Assembly (NCBI RefSeq): GCF_040869045.1
Contig: NC_090324.1
Span: forward strand, 60,541,346-60,605,345
Length of the DNA: 64,000 nt
Direction: 5' to 3'
Origin: Eurosta solidaginis
Taxonomy: Eukaryota; Arthropoda; Insecta; Diptera; Tephritidae
The position numbers and the translations under genes were made by a program. Positions 10,260-21,060 of this stretch are shown piece after piece; the stretch's first letter is position 1; every line of letters starts with the position of its first letter. A model generated the notes under the pieces. That model was not told the DNA's origin. It made no database searches and saw nothing but the letters and a program-made list of their open reading frames with translations.

Positions 10260-11146
10260 TCAACACTTCACAATTAATAAATTAAGTAACTTTTTTAATT
10301 CAAATTTTAATAATATTCCAGTTAACTTTCAATTTTTATTTGCTTCCACTTCTAATGCACTCTGAAATCGTAGTAAAGAAGAAAACCAAAAATTGAAGCA
10401 CGCCAACGCTCGGCTCCGCAGTTACACGAACAACGGGCACTAGAAACAAAAACAAACACGTGTTACCGCCTAAAAGTTCGTGGAAAGCTAAAAACTGAAT
10501 AACTCGCGTAACTGGGGAAATGATTCCATCAGTCGATCCTCCAAGAAGATGTACAACTAAGAAACTCGCTTACCTAGAGGTATGGGTAAATCAGTCGAAC
10601 GTATTTCTGCGAATATTTTAAATGGAATATGGGTCATTCAGTTGGGAACTGTGCTGTTTCCTTTGAATTGAGCATTAAAATTTCTATAGAAGAACAAGAA
10701 CAAAAATATTTGCCGTTTAATTCGAATTTACCTCGTACCCTGTCCCGCAACCTATTACAGACTCGCTGATGTTTTTCAGTATTGAAACTTTTTGCTGGTG
10801 GGTATCATTACCAAAGAAATCCATACATACACATGTCTCATCGAAAAGCACAATGAGATAAACGTTGTACAAGTTTTACCAATGAATATACTATGGCCGT
10901 AATCATAGTCGCTGACTAAAATACTCCTTTAGTTAAAATCTTGCCTAAATTAAAAATGGGATTTAAAATTTTGATCTGTCATAGACATATTAAACATAGT
11001 TTTCAGCTAAAATAAGCATGGACAGGGTATCCCCATGAAAAAAAGGCACTGATTAGCGCTATGAAGAAATTTTTTAGAAGTTTTAAAAGTTCACCCTGTT
11101 CCTTACAACCGTCGTTACTTGACTCCACGTATAAATAAAATAATTT
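10260..11146. other. AT-rich stretch without a recognisable gene
   Basis: It contains the presumed upstream region of the transposase gene (10260-10500). I see no TATA arrangement I trust, no inverted end and no family signature. A short minus-strand frame at 11003-11185 is AT-rich and partly overlaps the foldback that follows; I do not consider it a gene. Confidence 0.35.
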
Positions 11147-11548
11147 AAAAAAATTTTTTAAGTTAAACGGTTTTATTGAAAACAATACTTACATGAAGTA
11201 ATAATAATACGAAAAGCTAGAAAATAATTAGGTAGTCCTAGGTACTAGTTATCACACTACTTATCAATCTATGGCGTTGAGCAGACAATTAAATAAAAGC
11301 GTTGGGTGCGTAAAATTTCTAAAAATGTGACTGATTAAGGTTCAGTTAGTTTTACTTATGACTATCAGTAGAAATATGACGCGTCCAACGCTTTTATTTA
11401 ATTTTCTGATCAACGCCATAGATTGATAAGGAGTGTGATGACTAGTACCTAGGACTTACCTAATTATTTTCTAGCTTTTCGTATTATTATTACTTCATGT
11501 AAGTATTGTTTTCAATAAAACCGTTTAACTTAAAAAAATTTTTTTAAT
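11147..11548. repeat. Foldback inverted repeat, arms about 165 bp
   Basis: The arm at 11147-11311 is the near-exact reverse complement of 11381-11548. Examples are AATACTTACATGAAGTAATA with TATTACTTCATGTAAGTATT, and CTAGGTACTAG with CTAGTACCTAG. About 70 bp separate the arms. A third copy of one arm follows at 11786. The structure is typical of foldback MITEs or of an inverted duplication of a longer repeat. No open frame of note lies inside. Confidence 0.8.
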
Positions 11549-11700
11549 TATTTTATTTTCAAGTTTTAGTCTTTATTTCTCTATTATTTCTCATTCTATT
11601 TGGTTCATTTAGTGACTCATTATTACAAGGGCTCTTCCCTGACAATTTGTTACAACCTAAGTGCTCAATATGTAATCCTTCCAAAGACTTTACTCAACTC
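11415..11700. repeat. Direct repeat, copy 1 (about 285 bp)
   Basis: The segment starts ATTGATAAGGAGTGTGATGA and ends CCAAAGACTTTACTC. It recurs in the same orientation at 11786-12066. Its first 130 bp form the right arm of the foldback; the remaining 150 bp are shared only with copy 2. A small frame at 11600-11791 spans the repeat end and is not convincing as a gene. Confidence 0.75.
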
Positions 11701-11785
11701 TGCGCCACGTATGCTTGTCCCTCCTCCAACTCCAAAATATTTTGATGTCACTTCTACCGGACTGTATGCAATATTTGTTCCAATA

Positions 11786-12066
11786 GATTGATAAGGAGTG
11801 TGATGACTAGTACCTAGGACCTACCTAATTATTTTCTAGCTTTTCGTATTATTATTACTTCATGTAAGTATTGTTTTCAATAAAACCGTTTAACTTAAAA
11901 AATTTGTTTTAATTATTTTATTTTCAAGTTTTTAGTCTTTATTTAATTGCCTATTATTTCTCATTCTATTTAGTTCATTTAGTGACTCATTATTGCAAAG
12001 GCTCTTTCCTGACAATTTGTTACAACCTAAGTCCTCAATACGTAATCGTTCCAAAGACTTTACTCG
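11786..12066. repeat. Direct repeat, copy 2
   Basis: Second copy of the 285-bp unit, from ATTGATAAGGAGTGTGATGA to CCAAAGACTTTACTC, with a small number of substitutions and indels. The 85 bp between the copies (11701-11785) are unrelated. After it, 12067-12307 is non-coding sequence in which I see nothing. Confidence 0.75.
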
Positions 12067-12307
12067 ACTAATTAAAGATTTCGCAATGTGGAGCCAAGTA
12101 ACCATCTCACAATTTAAAATTGTGTAATTTTCGTCACAAACATATTAATACGCATCCTAGGTATAATTAATTAGTTCCTGACGTATATTTGCTTGTCGGG
12201 GAAGGCTTTTTTCACTTCCATTTAAGTTCATCGCGTTTAAATATCAAATTGCTTAAATCCTTGCAACTTTTGACAGCAGACCACCAACTTAAAACACTCA
12301 TGTCATT

Positions 12308-12858
12308 ATACCTTTCATGAAAATGAAATGGTATATTAATTTCGTCACGAAACCCAAAATTGTAAGTCCTTAAAGGAAAATAGATAGACCCACCATTAAG
12401 TATACCGAAATAATCAGGATGAAGAACTGAGCTGATTTAGCCATGTCCGTCTGTCCGTCTGTCTGTTTGTATGCAAACTAGCCCCTCAATTTTTTAGATA
12501 TCTTGATAAAATTTGGTGAGCGGGTGTATTTGGGTGTCCGATTAGACATTTGTCGGAACGGGCCGGATCGGACCACTATAGCATATATCCTCCATACAAC
12601 CGATTTTTCAGAAAAAGAGGAGTGAAGCTTCAAACTTATATAATTTCGTATATTGCACATATTGTTGCCTGAAAAAAATTGATGAGATCGGTTGTATATA
12701 TAGTATATATCCCCCACAACCGATTGTTCAGATAAGAAACTTTTCGTAATTACTGCCCTATTTTAAGAGCTAGAGGCTTCAAATTTCAACGAATGCTTAC
12801 GTATATAGCATATACTGTTGTCTGAAAAAATCATAAAGATCGGTGGTATATATAGTAT
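12308..12858. repeat. Outer dispersed repeat, left part
   Basis: The left end reads ATACCTTTCATGAA, the inverse of the string TTCATGAAAGGTAT at 35022-35035. Inside is GTCCGTCTGTCCGTCTGTCT, then AAATTTGGTGAGCGGGTGTA and several ATACAACCGATT phrases, a combination common in fly repeats. At 12855-12858 (GTAT) the copy is interrupted by Gypsy-1. It resumes after a second GTAT at 28389. Confidence 0.7.
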
Positions 12859-14042
12859 TGTGACGGACTTTTCCTTTGACTTTGCCGGGGTTAGCCTCAG
12901 TCCGTCCAGGGTTCCTGAAAGTAGAAATTCCTACCGGTCCTTCTAAAAGAATAACCCTGTTTATTTCGTATAAAACGTTACAAAAGTATTTATTTAATAA
13001 AAATTCTATTTCTACTCCTAGCTGATTCCCTTGCTTTGTAAGAGGTGACTGAGGTAATAAAGCCCTCGGCCAACATCTGCGGTCGAATGAAGTAATAAAG
13101 CCTCCAGACGAGTATAATTTTAGTACAAATGAAGTGAAAAACCTTCAGCTGTACTCTTGGTCGGTAGTGATAAAACCTACCGACTCGTATGCCTGTCTCC
13201 TAATCTCTGAATCTTAATGAGAACTCGTCGCCGCTATATACTAATTTTGCACGCAGGCAAACGGTTATTCTATAATAACAACTTTCAACTAATAAAACAA
13301 CTGTTATTCCGGTAGATATATCCTTCCCATGAATTTCCATGCACCATAATGCTCCTTATTGAATACAATGCCTTTGTACTTGCTCATACCGTGCTTTCCA
13401 GGCTTTGGTTTATATATTGTGTGTTTGTATATTTGTTTGTGTTCACCTGATTCTAATGTTTTGTTTTGCTTTGCCCAATGCATCTGCCTTCTGTTGTATG
13501 GCGTGCGTTGGTGTGTTGTATGCTAGTGCCTAAATATGTATAGCGAAATTTCAATTAATAGCGGAGCTTATTTTGACCACTTGCTGCTGATCTCCGTTCA
13601 CTTAAGTTATTATGTATGTTGTATTTGTAGCTGGATGTATTGGATTTTGAGATTGCAAAGGGTTGGTTGACCGCTGCATTTTTATGTTTTGTGCGTATCT
13701 ACCTTCCTTCCAAATATTCAATGCATGTTAGGGTGATCCTATATTTAAAATTTATGTTTGCGGAAATGTAAATATTTGGCTTGCGTGCAAAAGTGCGCAA
13801 GTGTAATTTGTTCTTTAATTTAATAATTATCAATTCAATGTACAACAGAATATATGTATTTAGGGTATAATTCATAAAGGTATACATATGTATATTTCTG
13901 GTGCTTTATATAAAATATATAAGTGATAAATTCAAATATTATTATAAATTTCAAGTTATTTCAAAATGTATGTTCTTTAGAAAAATGTATGGATATCTGT
14001 ATGTTGTGAGGATACAAAGTCCTCGGCTTTGGGGTTCTCACA
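12859..14042 (-). repeat. Gypsy-1 3' LTR
   Basis: An 1,184-bp long terminal repeat. On the plus strand it begins TGTGACGGACTTTTCC and ends TTCTCACA; in element orientation it therefore begins TGTGAGAACC and ends GTCACA. The same sequence begins again at 19406 and, after an inserted element, ends at 28388. A GTAT precedes it, matching the GTAT after the other LTR. Small frames inside it are not genes. Confidence 0.92.
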
Positions 14043-14545
14043 CTCCCCCCTTACCTGCCGCAATGAGACCCACCGTCACCAGGTCGGTGCGCGTGATCCG
14101 TACGCGGGAGTGGTGTTCGTCCATGCTGCTTCGTCGTCGCTGGCCATCAGGATCAATATGTCGCTGTTTTTGTGATTGAGGCTGCCGTTGACCCCGCTGG
14201 CCTTACGGCTTAATATTCTGCTGTCGTCGTTGTGGTTCAGGCTGCCGTTGACCTCGCTGGTCTTACGGCTTAGTATTTCGCTGTTGCCGTTGGTTGTTGG
14301 CGTTTCGCTGCCCTTCCCGTCGGCGGTATGTGTGATGCCAGTCTATAAAATAAATGAAAAACTGGTGGATTTTCCTCAGGGTGTTCCCACCGTGTATGGT
14401 GAATTTAAAAAAAAAAAACGTAGTATATCATGCGCATAGTTAAAGAGTATATTTATGGGATATTTATGTAATTGTAGTACGAATTTACCGACCTTTTAGT
14501 GGTTGATTCCACTTCCGGGTACCTCTTGATATGAAATTTCTTCGT
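14043..14545 (-). other. Gypsy-1 3' untranslated region with polypurine tract and short repeat
   Basis: On the minus strand the bases next to the LTR read GGTAAGGGGGGAG, a good polypurine tract for plus-strand DNA priming. Nearby, a unit of about 60 bp is repeated in tandem: GGCTGCCGTTGACC(C/T)CGCTGG followed by a TTACGGCTTA block, at about 14178 and 14238. No gene. Confidence 0.6.
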
Positions 14546-15220
14546 TTATGATTTGACACTGTCTCGGTTGGCCGTGTCCTTACTACCGATTTCATCCGGA
14601 TTGAAGTAGAATCTTACAAAATAGTCTGTAATTCCGAAATTGTCTCGGGGTGTGTGTTCGTTTAAGGCTGACATAGCGAACTGCCTTCCCAGGTGTAATC
14701 TTGATCCATGCGCCGGTTCTCTGGTGATCTGTAATTTATTTTCTGGAAATATTCGTACCTGATTCTCCGCAATGTTTTGTACTTGACCGTCTCTGTATGC
14801 TATCAGCTGTGGACTTGTACCTTGGTTCTCTCCGTGTTGTCTCTCGATCTCTTCGCTGACTCGTGTGAGCGTACCGCAAATGGCTACCTCGCCGTTCTCT
14901 CTCTGCTGTTGTACCTCGGAATTGTTGTTTGCTGTTTGATTTGACGATGTTGACGCGGTTTGATCTTCACTAGCGTCCTTCTTGTATCTCTGTTTATGAC
15001 TTTGCCTCCTTGATTCGTTGTTGTCGGCGGCATCGGCTGCGTGGTATGCTTTCAGCTCACTTAGGTGGGCTGTCCTCCTCCTTCCTCTGAAGACTTTGTC
15101 TAGCTCTACGATCACTGGTGACACAAAGTTCGTTACCCGGTGAGGTCCACTGTACCTGGGCGCTAGTTTGGCTGCAAAGTTATCCGCCGCTTTTGACAGC
15201 TGATGTTCCTTTACCAGCAC
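14546..15220 (-). pseudogene. Gypsy-1 pol C-terminus (post-integrase, GPY/F region and tail)
   Basis: A 224-codon frame begins LVKEHQLSKAADNFAAKLAP, then RYSGPHRVTNF, the chromodomain-less GPY/F-like region that follows Gypsy integrases. It continues with VVELDK-type and RTAHLSELKAYH motifs. A long Gln/Asn/Ser-rich tail with no recognised domain follows. It is in frame with the preceding integrase piece only after a small break near 15230-15250, so the polyprotein is split here. Confidence 0.7.
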
Positions 15221-15250
15221 CAGGTCGCCTATCGCCGGTCGCCATTGCCT

Positions 15251-16293
15251 TCATCTTAAATTGTAATATTTCGCTTGCTCTATAGATGCTCTCTCTTGTT
15301 TCCGTCGTACCATCTCGAATATTTCTTTCATCCTCGTTGACTTCTCTCCTGGGTTCGCTAATTTCTCACATGTACCAAATGTCTGCTTATCGTAAAGGCT
15401 GTTGAGGATTCTCGGTTCCCTCCGTTGTACTATGTATGCTGGACTGTAACCTGTCGATTCACATACACTTGTATTCAATGCCAGCGTTATCTCTGGTAAC
15501 AACTCATCCCATGTCTTCTGCTCTTTTCCCATAAATTGTGCTATCATCCTCTTGATGTTCCTCTTTGCCCCTCTCTGTCGAGTTCTCCTGCGGTGTGTAC
15601 GGTGCCGTTAATTGGTGTTTCACGCCAAGTTCGTCTAAAAATCTCGTAAAACGTCTGCTGATAAAGTGCGCTCCGTTGTCCGTAATAAATACTTTTGGGA
15701 TGCCGAACCGTGCCGAAATCCTCTCTCGAAATCCTCTTATTAAACATTCTGTCGTTGCCTTTCTGATTGGTACTACCTCTACCCATTTTGAAAATTTGTC
15801 TAGGAAGACTAATGCCATCGTGTTGCCATGCTTCGATCGTGGCATTGGACCAACAAAGTCTGCACAGACTGTTGTCCAAGGATCCTCTGAAATCTTCGTT
15901 AGCATCTTACCCGCGGCTGGCTGTTGACTCGGTTTATATATTTGACATGTGTGACACTGCTGTACGTACTTCCTTATATCCCTGAACATTCCTGGCCAGT
16001 AATAACGTGTTGTTGCTCTTGCTATCGATTTTCGGATGCCCATATGCCCTGCGCTCGGTGTGTCGTGAATCTCCTCTAGCACTCTGCGTCTCTGTGGAGT
16101 CGGCACATAGCTTCCATGGCACTGCATCTTCGCCATCCACCTGACTTCCTATGCGTCTGTACAACTTTCCATCCTCGATAACGTACTCTGGGAATTTCTC
16201 CAGTGCCTTTAATACATCTTCCATCTTTGCTTTAAGCCACTTACACTCGCCTTTTCCGTCATCCATGGTCAACGTACCCAACTGCTCGTCCAT
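15251..16293 (-). pseudogene. Gypsy-1 integrase
   Basis: Three overlapping minus-strand frames together give an integrase. The H2C2 zinc-binding part is HDTPSAGHMGIRKSIARATT, then RYYWPGM..., CHTCQIYK. The catalytic core keeps CADFVGP (first Asp), ITDNGAHF (second Asp) and PQENSTERGKE (Glu block). A frame change near 15545 leads into IAQFMGKEQKTWDELLPEIT, the usual helix after the core, which ends at 15251. The D,D,E residues are present, but at least two frameshifts make the copy non-functional. The frame 16293-15934 contributes the preceding linker. Confidence 0.8.
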
Positions 16294-17381
16294 CGAGCAT
16301 CTGCCACAACGTTCAACTTTCCTTTTCGATACTGTACGTCAAATGAGTATTGCTGTAGTTCCAGCGCCCATCTCGCAATCCGACCCGTCGGACTCTCTAT
16401 CGCATTCAACCATTTCAACGCTAGGTGATCTGTTATTACTGTAAACGTGTATCCTTCTACGTATGGCCTCATCTTTCGTATTGCCCAGACTATTGCCAAA
16501 TACTCCTTTTCTGTCGGTGAGTAGTTCATTTCTGCCTTGTTTAACCTGCGGCTTGCGTATGCTATTACTCGCTCTTCGTCGCCTGAACCTTGCGTAAGTA
16601 CGGCGCCAAGACCAAAATCACTTGCATCAGTCTGTAAACTAAATTTCCTTGAGAAATCTGGACAAGCGAGTACCGATGTCTGCGTCAGTGCTGCCTTAAT
16701 TGCTTCGAATGCTGATTGTTGTTCTTCAGACCACCTCCACTTACTACTTTTCTTAAGCATCGATGTTAACGGGTGTGCGGCTTGTGAGAAATCCGGAACG
16801 AATCTTCTATACCATTACACGACTCCTAGAAAACGTCGTAACTCTCGTATATTCTTCGGTGGTTGCAGTTCCTTGATGGCTGCTATCTTGTCTGGGTCGG
16901 TATGGATGCCTTCCTCGCTAACGACATGACCTAGATATTTTAACCTTTTCTTAAAAAACTCACATTTTTCCGGGTTTATCCTCATGTTCGCTCTATGCAG
17001 CCTTCGAAATACTTCTGTTAAATGTGCAATGTGCTCTTCCTATGTTTTGCTTGTAATGATAATATCGTCAAGATAAGCAAACGCGTATGGTTCCAATTCT
17101 GGTCATATGACACGATCAAGTGCTCTCTGGAAAGTTGCTGGGGCTGAGTGCAAGCCAAATGGCATTACCCTCCATTGGTATAGTCCACGCCCAGGTACTG
17201 TGAATGCGGTGTATTGCTTGCTGCTTGCTTCCATAGGGATTTGCCAATAACCATTTTTCAAGTCCAAGCTACTGATAAATCTCGCGCTTCTTAATTTGTC
17301 CAAGATATGTTGTATAAGAGGTAAAGGGTATGCGTCTGGTACTGATCTTGTGTTTAGTTGACGGTAGTCTACGCAGAGTCT
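16269..17381 (-). pseudogene. Gypsy-1 reverse transcriptase and RNase H
   Basis: Read on the minus strand after the break at 17382, the frame gives RLCVDYRQLN, FISSLDLKNGYWQIPM (first catalytic Asp), MPFGLHSAPATFQRAL, and YLDDIIIT near 17060-17080. Then come connection-domain blocks (KCEFFKKRLKYLGHVVS) and RNase H. The RNase H keeps LQTDASDFGLGAVL, SPTEKEYLAIVWAI and VITDHLALKWLN. Stops interrupt it near 17100, 17040 and 16815. It is an inactive copy of a normal Gypsy pol. Confidence 0.85.
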
Positions 17382-18317
17382 TCATTTGCCATTCTTCTTC
17401 TTTGCCAAAACTATGGGTGCGCTGTGCGGGCTACTCGATGGTTGGATGCAACCTTTTACGATCAGCTCGTCGACTTCCTTGTTGATAATTTCTTGCATTT
17501 TCGTATTCTTCGGATAGTACCTTTGCTTAATTGGACGGTTGTCCCTCATAACTATTTTGTGTGTGGCCACGTTGGATACTCCTGAAATCTTTGCTAATAC
17601 CTGTAATTCTTGGCTCAGAAATTTACTCACCGCATCTTCTGTCTTGCTAGTCTCTATCGCCGCCATTGGGTTGTGTTCCTTGAAATCTTCGCTATTCGTT
17701 TCTACCATAGTTGTACATGTCACTACCTCTTGCTTCCGTTCGTCTACTCTCAACGTTATTTCTTGACCACCACATCTCATCTCAAAGTTTACCCTCTCCA
17801 GATAGTCCGTGCCGATTACCACCTCATCGCCCAGTCCCGGTAGGATTAGCATCTCGTTTCTCTGTACTTTATCACCCATTCTTAGTTCTGCATCTACCGC
17901 TTCTTTGATTATTATTGTTCTGCCATCGCCCATTCTTACACGTGTCTTTACTTCCTTGAATATGCCAGTTTTTAATCTTCTCGCCATTGCATCACTTATA
18001 AAGCTCCTCGTCGCTCCCGTGTCAATCGCTGCTACCGCTTCTTCTCCGTTGACATACGTTGTTAACCATATGCGGCCCTTTGTGTATTTGAACATATCTA
18101 ACCTCTCCGAGGTTCCACTTCCGAAGACCCCATGCCTCGGTTCCAATGTGGTCTCTGGTCGTTTCCTACAACAATCACGCGTGAGCACGCCTATCTTACC
18201 ACGTGTCCAGCAAAATTCTCTTCTTATGCCTCGGCACCCGTATGAAAAGTGACCGCCTCTCCCGCATCGTCTGTAGGCCGTTCTTGTATCTACATATTCT
18301 TGTTGTGGCTCTGACAT
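17382..18317 (-). pseudogene. Gypsy-1 nucleocapsid end, protease and start of reverse transcriptase
   Basis: A 311-codon frame begins with a decayed pair of zinc knuckles (CGRGGHFSYGC; the second has lost key residues). The protease signature AAIDTGATRSFIS and a matching VIGTDYLERV flap/C-terminal block follow at about residues 95-175. From about residue 255, KPIKQR-like and SSPHSAPIVLAKKKNGK blocks begin the reverse transcriptase. The frame then meets a stop just before RLCVDY. Protease catalytic DTG is intact. Confidence 0.8.
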
Positions 18318-18332
18318 CTGCTGTTGTTGGAC

Positions 18333-19282
18333 TTATACTCGCTCCTCCTGCCTTTGTTCTGCCTGGAGACACTGGTACTGACCTTCTTGACGCCGTAGTA
18401 TGAATGGCCTTGTGGTTGGTCGCATTAGTTCCCTGTCAGGAGAAATATTTTCATAGTCTTGAGCTAAACTTACCAGCTCCTCAAGATTGCTCACCTCGCT
18501 TCGCTTTATATATAGTTGGTACTCTCTGCGCGAGTTTCTGTAGATGCGGGTTAGCTGCTGCTCCTCGGTGTAGCCCGCGTGACGCATTAGTCCTTGTAAT
18601 ACTAAGACATAAACTTTAAATAGCTCACCTTGTCGCTGTACGCGCATTCGAATTTCATCTTTCAATTGCTCTAAGTACCGGGAGCTTAGAAAGACTTCAG
18701 GAAGTCCTTCTTGAAGGCGTCCCACTCCTGCCAATGCCGGTTGTTATTCCTGTACCATATCAACGCTTTGTCCTTCAACAACTCCGGCAGCGCTTTCGGA
18801 ATTTTGTTGCGGTTGATTGCATACCCATCTGCTAGCTCCTCCACTCTTTCGATGAATTCTAGGGGATCTTTGCCTCCGTCGTACTTTAATCTCCACTTCT
18901 TTACTCTGTCCATGGTCGTTGTATATGTGCCAGGCTGTTGAATATAATTTGTCGTTGCGTACGTACCAGGCTGCTGAATAAAATGTACCGGTGGTTGTCC
19001 GACCTCCAACTGATTGGGTGCACCATTTGCCTGCCTATCATTTCTTGGTGAATTTAGTTCGCTGTTTGTCTTTGATGCTTGTGGATTTGTTAGCCGCGCA
19101 TGCCGAATCGCCAACTCTGTGAATCGATCCCGTAAGTTCTCGTTATCCTTCTCCTCTTGGATGAATGTCGCCAATCTTTTTCTTAGTTCGTCAACAGTTC
19201 CGCTATCCTCTAGCCTAAATTCCGTACTGTAGGCTACCAGATCCTCTCGAGTGAGATAGTATATCCACGATACGTTTACCAT
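18333..19282 (-). pseudogene. Gypsy-1 gag
   Basis: The first frame (19282-18686) starts MVNVSWIYYLTREDLVAYST. It has a coiled, charged N-terminal part, a doubled IQQPGTY block, and the capsid-like core GGKDPLEFIERVEELADGYA followed by LLKDKALIWYRNN. A frameshift near 18700 passes to a second frame (FLSSRYLEQLKDEIRMRVQR). That frame gives the rest of the capsid (LMRHAGYTEEQQLTRIYRNS) and ends at 18333. Together it is an ordinary Ty3/Gypsy gag. The ATG at 19282 sits 103 bp inside the primer-binding site, as expected. Confidence 0.8.
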
Positions 19283-19384
19283 TGTTATGCTTTATATCCT
19301 CGTCGTATTAACCTAGAAGTGTGTGAATCTTGTTTCCCTCTTCGTTTCTGATGCTCTGAAAGTATATCTTAAAATTTTATTTAT

Positions 19385-19402
19385 GTCCCTGCTCGGGCGC
19401 CA
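19385..19402 (-). promoter_or_regulatory. Gypsy-1 primer-binding site (tRNA-Lys type)
   Basis: Read on the minus strand the 18 bases are TGGCGCCCGAGCAGGGAC, three bases inside the LTR that begins at 19406. This is the classical tRNA-Lys primer site except for one base. It fixes the element orientation (minus) and the inner edge of the 5' LTR. Confidence 0.85.
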
Positions 19403-19405
19403 AAA

Positions 19406-19872
19406 TGTGACGGACTTTTCCTTTGACTTTGCCGGGGTTAGCCTCAGTCCGTCCAGGGTTCCTGAAAGTAGAAATTCCTACCGGTCCTTCTAAAAGAATA
19501 ACCCTGTTTATTTCGTATAAAACGTTACAAAAGTATTTATTTAATAAAAATTCTATTTCTACTCCTAGCTGATTCCCTTGCTTTGTAAGAGGTGACTGAG
19601 GTAATAAAGCCCTCGGCCAACCTCTGCGGTCGAATGGTGTAATAAAGCCTCCAGACGAGTATACTTTTAGTACAAATGAAGATGAAGTGAAAAACCTTCA
19701 GGTGTACTCTTGGTCGGTAGTGATAAAACCTACCGACTCGTATGCCTGTCTCCTAACCTCTGAATCTTAATGCGAACGCGTCGCCCTTATATACTAATTT
19801 TTGTACGCAGGCAAACGGTTATTCTATAATAACAACTTTCAACTAATAGTATTAACAATATAAAACAACTGT
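19406..19872 (-). repeat. Gypsy-1 5' LTR, first segment
   Basis: It matches 12859 onward from TGTGACGGACTTTTCC to AAAACAACTGT, with a few substitutions and a 20-odd-bp local insertion (GTATTAACAATATAA region) near the end. It is then interrupted by BEL-2. The LTR resumes at 27652 with TATTCCGGTAAAG. Confidence 0.9.
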
Positions 19873-20558
19873 TGTCTGACCTCCTCCTACGAGATGCGCT
19901 ACGGACTCTTCAAGAGCTGCAAGAGGCTCTAGCTGAATTTTATATTGAATTTATACCTTTTACGTATAAGTACGCATTCTAAATTATTTGCACGCACAAA
20001 TACGTAATATCATATATTACGTACATATTTATTAAATTTAATAATTTGAAATGTTTGTATTTTACGCTAACGCGCGAGCGTATTTCACCTCTCTGGCAAC
20101 CCCAACAATGGGTTGACAGATGTGACTATGTACATACATACATACATTTATCTTTGTTTTGACATTTTCTTTTTTATATTTTATTATTCATTCGAAATAT
20201 TTATCCATCTCGGTGTGACACCAAAATGAATTGTATATTGTAAAACCCCCTTTAAAATTAAAAGAAATAGCTTCTTTAAAGATAAAAACCTAGTCTCCTT
20301 TTTAAATTTACAAAGTGCCTTTTTGTTTGAGAAATATTCTCCACATTTAGTGTGCTACAAGTACCATACAATTTAGGAACGCACTCTGCCACCGCCGATT
20401 CGCAGAAACCACTGCAGAGAAAGGAATTCGCCTATCATCCATAATCCACCAAATCACCACCATCATCATCAAGATACCACCATCATCATCCTAACCTCCT
20501 CACAGCTATATCCCACAAGCAGTAAAAAGGAAGGTAAATTTTAGCTGTTGCCTAAACA
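19873..20558 (+). repeat. BEL-2 5' LTR
   Basis: It runs from TGTCTGACCTCC to GTTGCCTAAACA, 686 bp. Compared with the 3' LTR it lacks a block of roughly 115 bp just after GAGGCTCTAGC. Otherwise it is very similar, with scattered substitutions. It encodes transcription start and polyadenylation functions by family rule; I could not pinpoint a TATA box. Confidence 0.9.
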
Positions 20559-20559
20559 G

Positions 20560-20577
20560 TGGTCCTTCGAGCCGGAT
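20560..20577 (+). promoter_or_regulatory. BEL-2 primer-binding site
   Basis: TGGTCCTTCGAGCCGGAT begins one base after the LTR end (AAACA-G-TGG). The position and TGG start mark it as the tRNA primer site. I recall this string from other BEL elements. The leader 20578-21060 that follows is non-coding and has AT and A-run tracts. Confidence 0.75.
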
Positions 20578-21060
20578 CTCATACAGTGGTACAAGAGTGG
20601 TTCAGTGCGTACACTAGCGTTTAAAAAATATATCTCTCTTGTGTAAAGCTAAAAAATTTTCCCGAGTAATTTAGTATCTCACTCTGTATCCCCATTTATA
20701 CAGTCCACGATAGTGAAAATCTTAAAAAATAATTACTCATATTTACATATATATATATATTTGTATTTTTCCCACGTATATTTAATTCTCCCCATATATA
20801 CACATTAAATACAGTGCAAACGCAGCACAGTGGTCAAATTTGCTCAGTCTCACCCTCAAATAAATTTAACTTAAAAACTTTTTTTTTTTTGGTTTTGAAA
20901 AGTATTCTCTCTTGCTATTTAACGTGAATATTTAAACGTAACTCCCTCACAAAATTAAAAGCAAATACTCTCTTCAAAAAAAAAAAAAAAAAAGTTTTCT
21001 CTGTAAAGTTAAATTTTTTGTTAATTCTCAACTCCAAGCGTCTTAAAACAAAGCTCAAAA

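Noticed and set aside
13699..14179. Small frames inside the Gypsy-1 LTR
   Set aside because: The LTR is non-coding; the frames are short, AT-biased and not preserved in the other LTR copy at 27652-28388.
15565..18252. Plus-strand frames opposite Gypsy-1 pol
   Set aside because: Serine/leucine-rich shadows of the minus-strand polyprotein.
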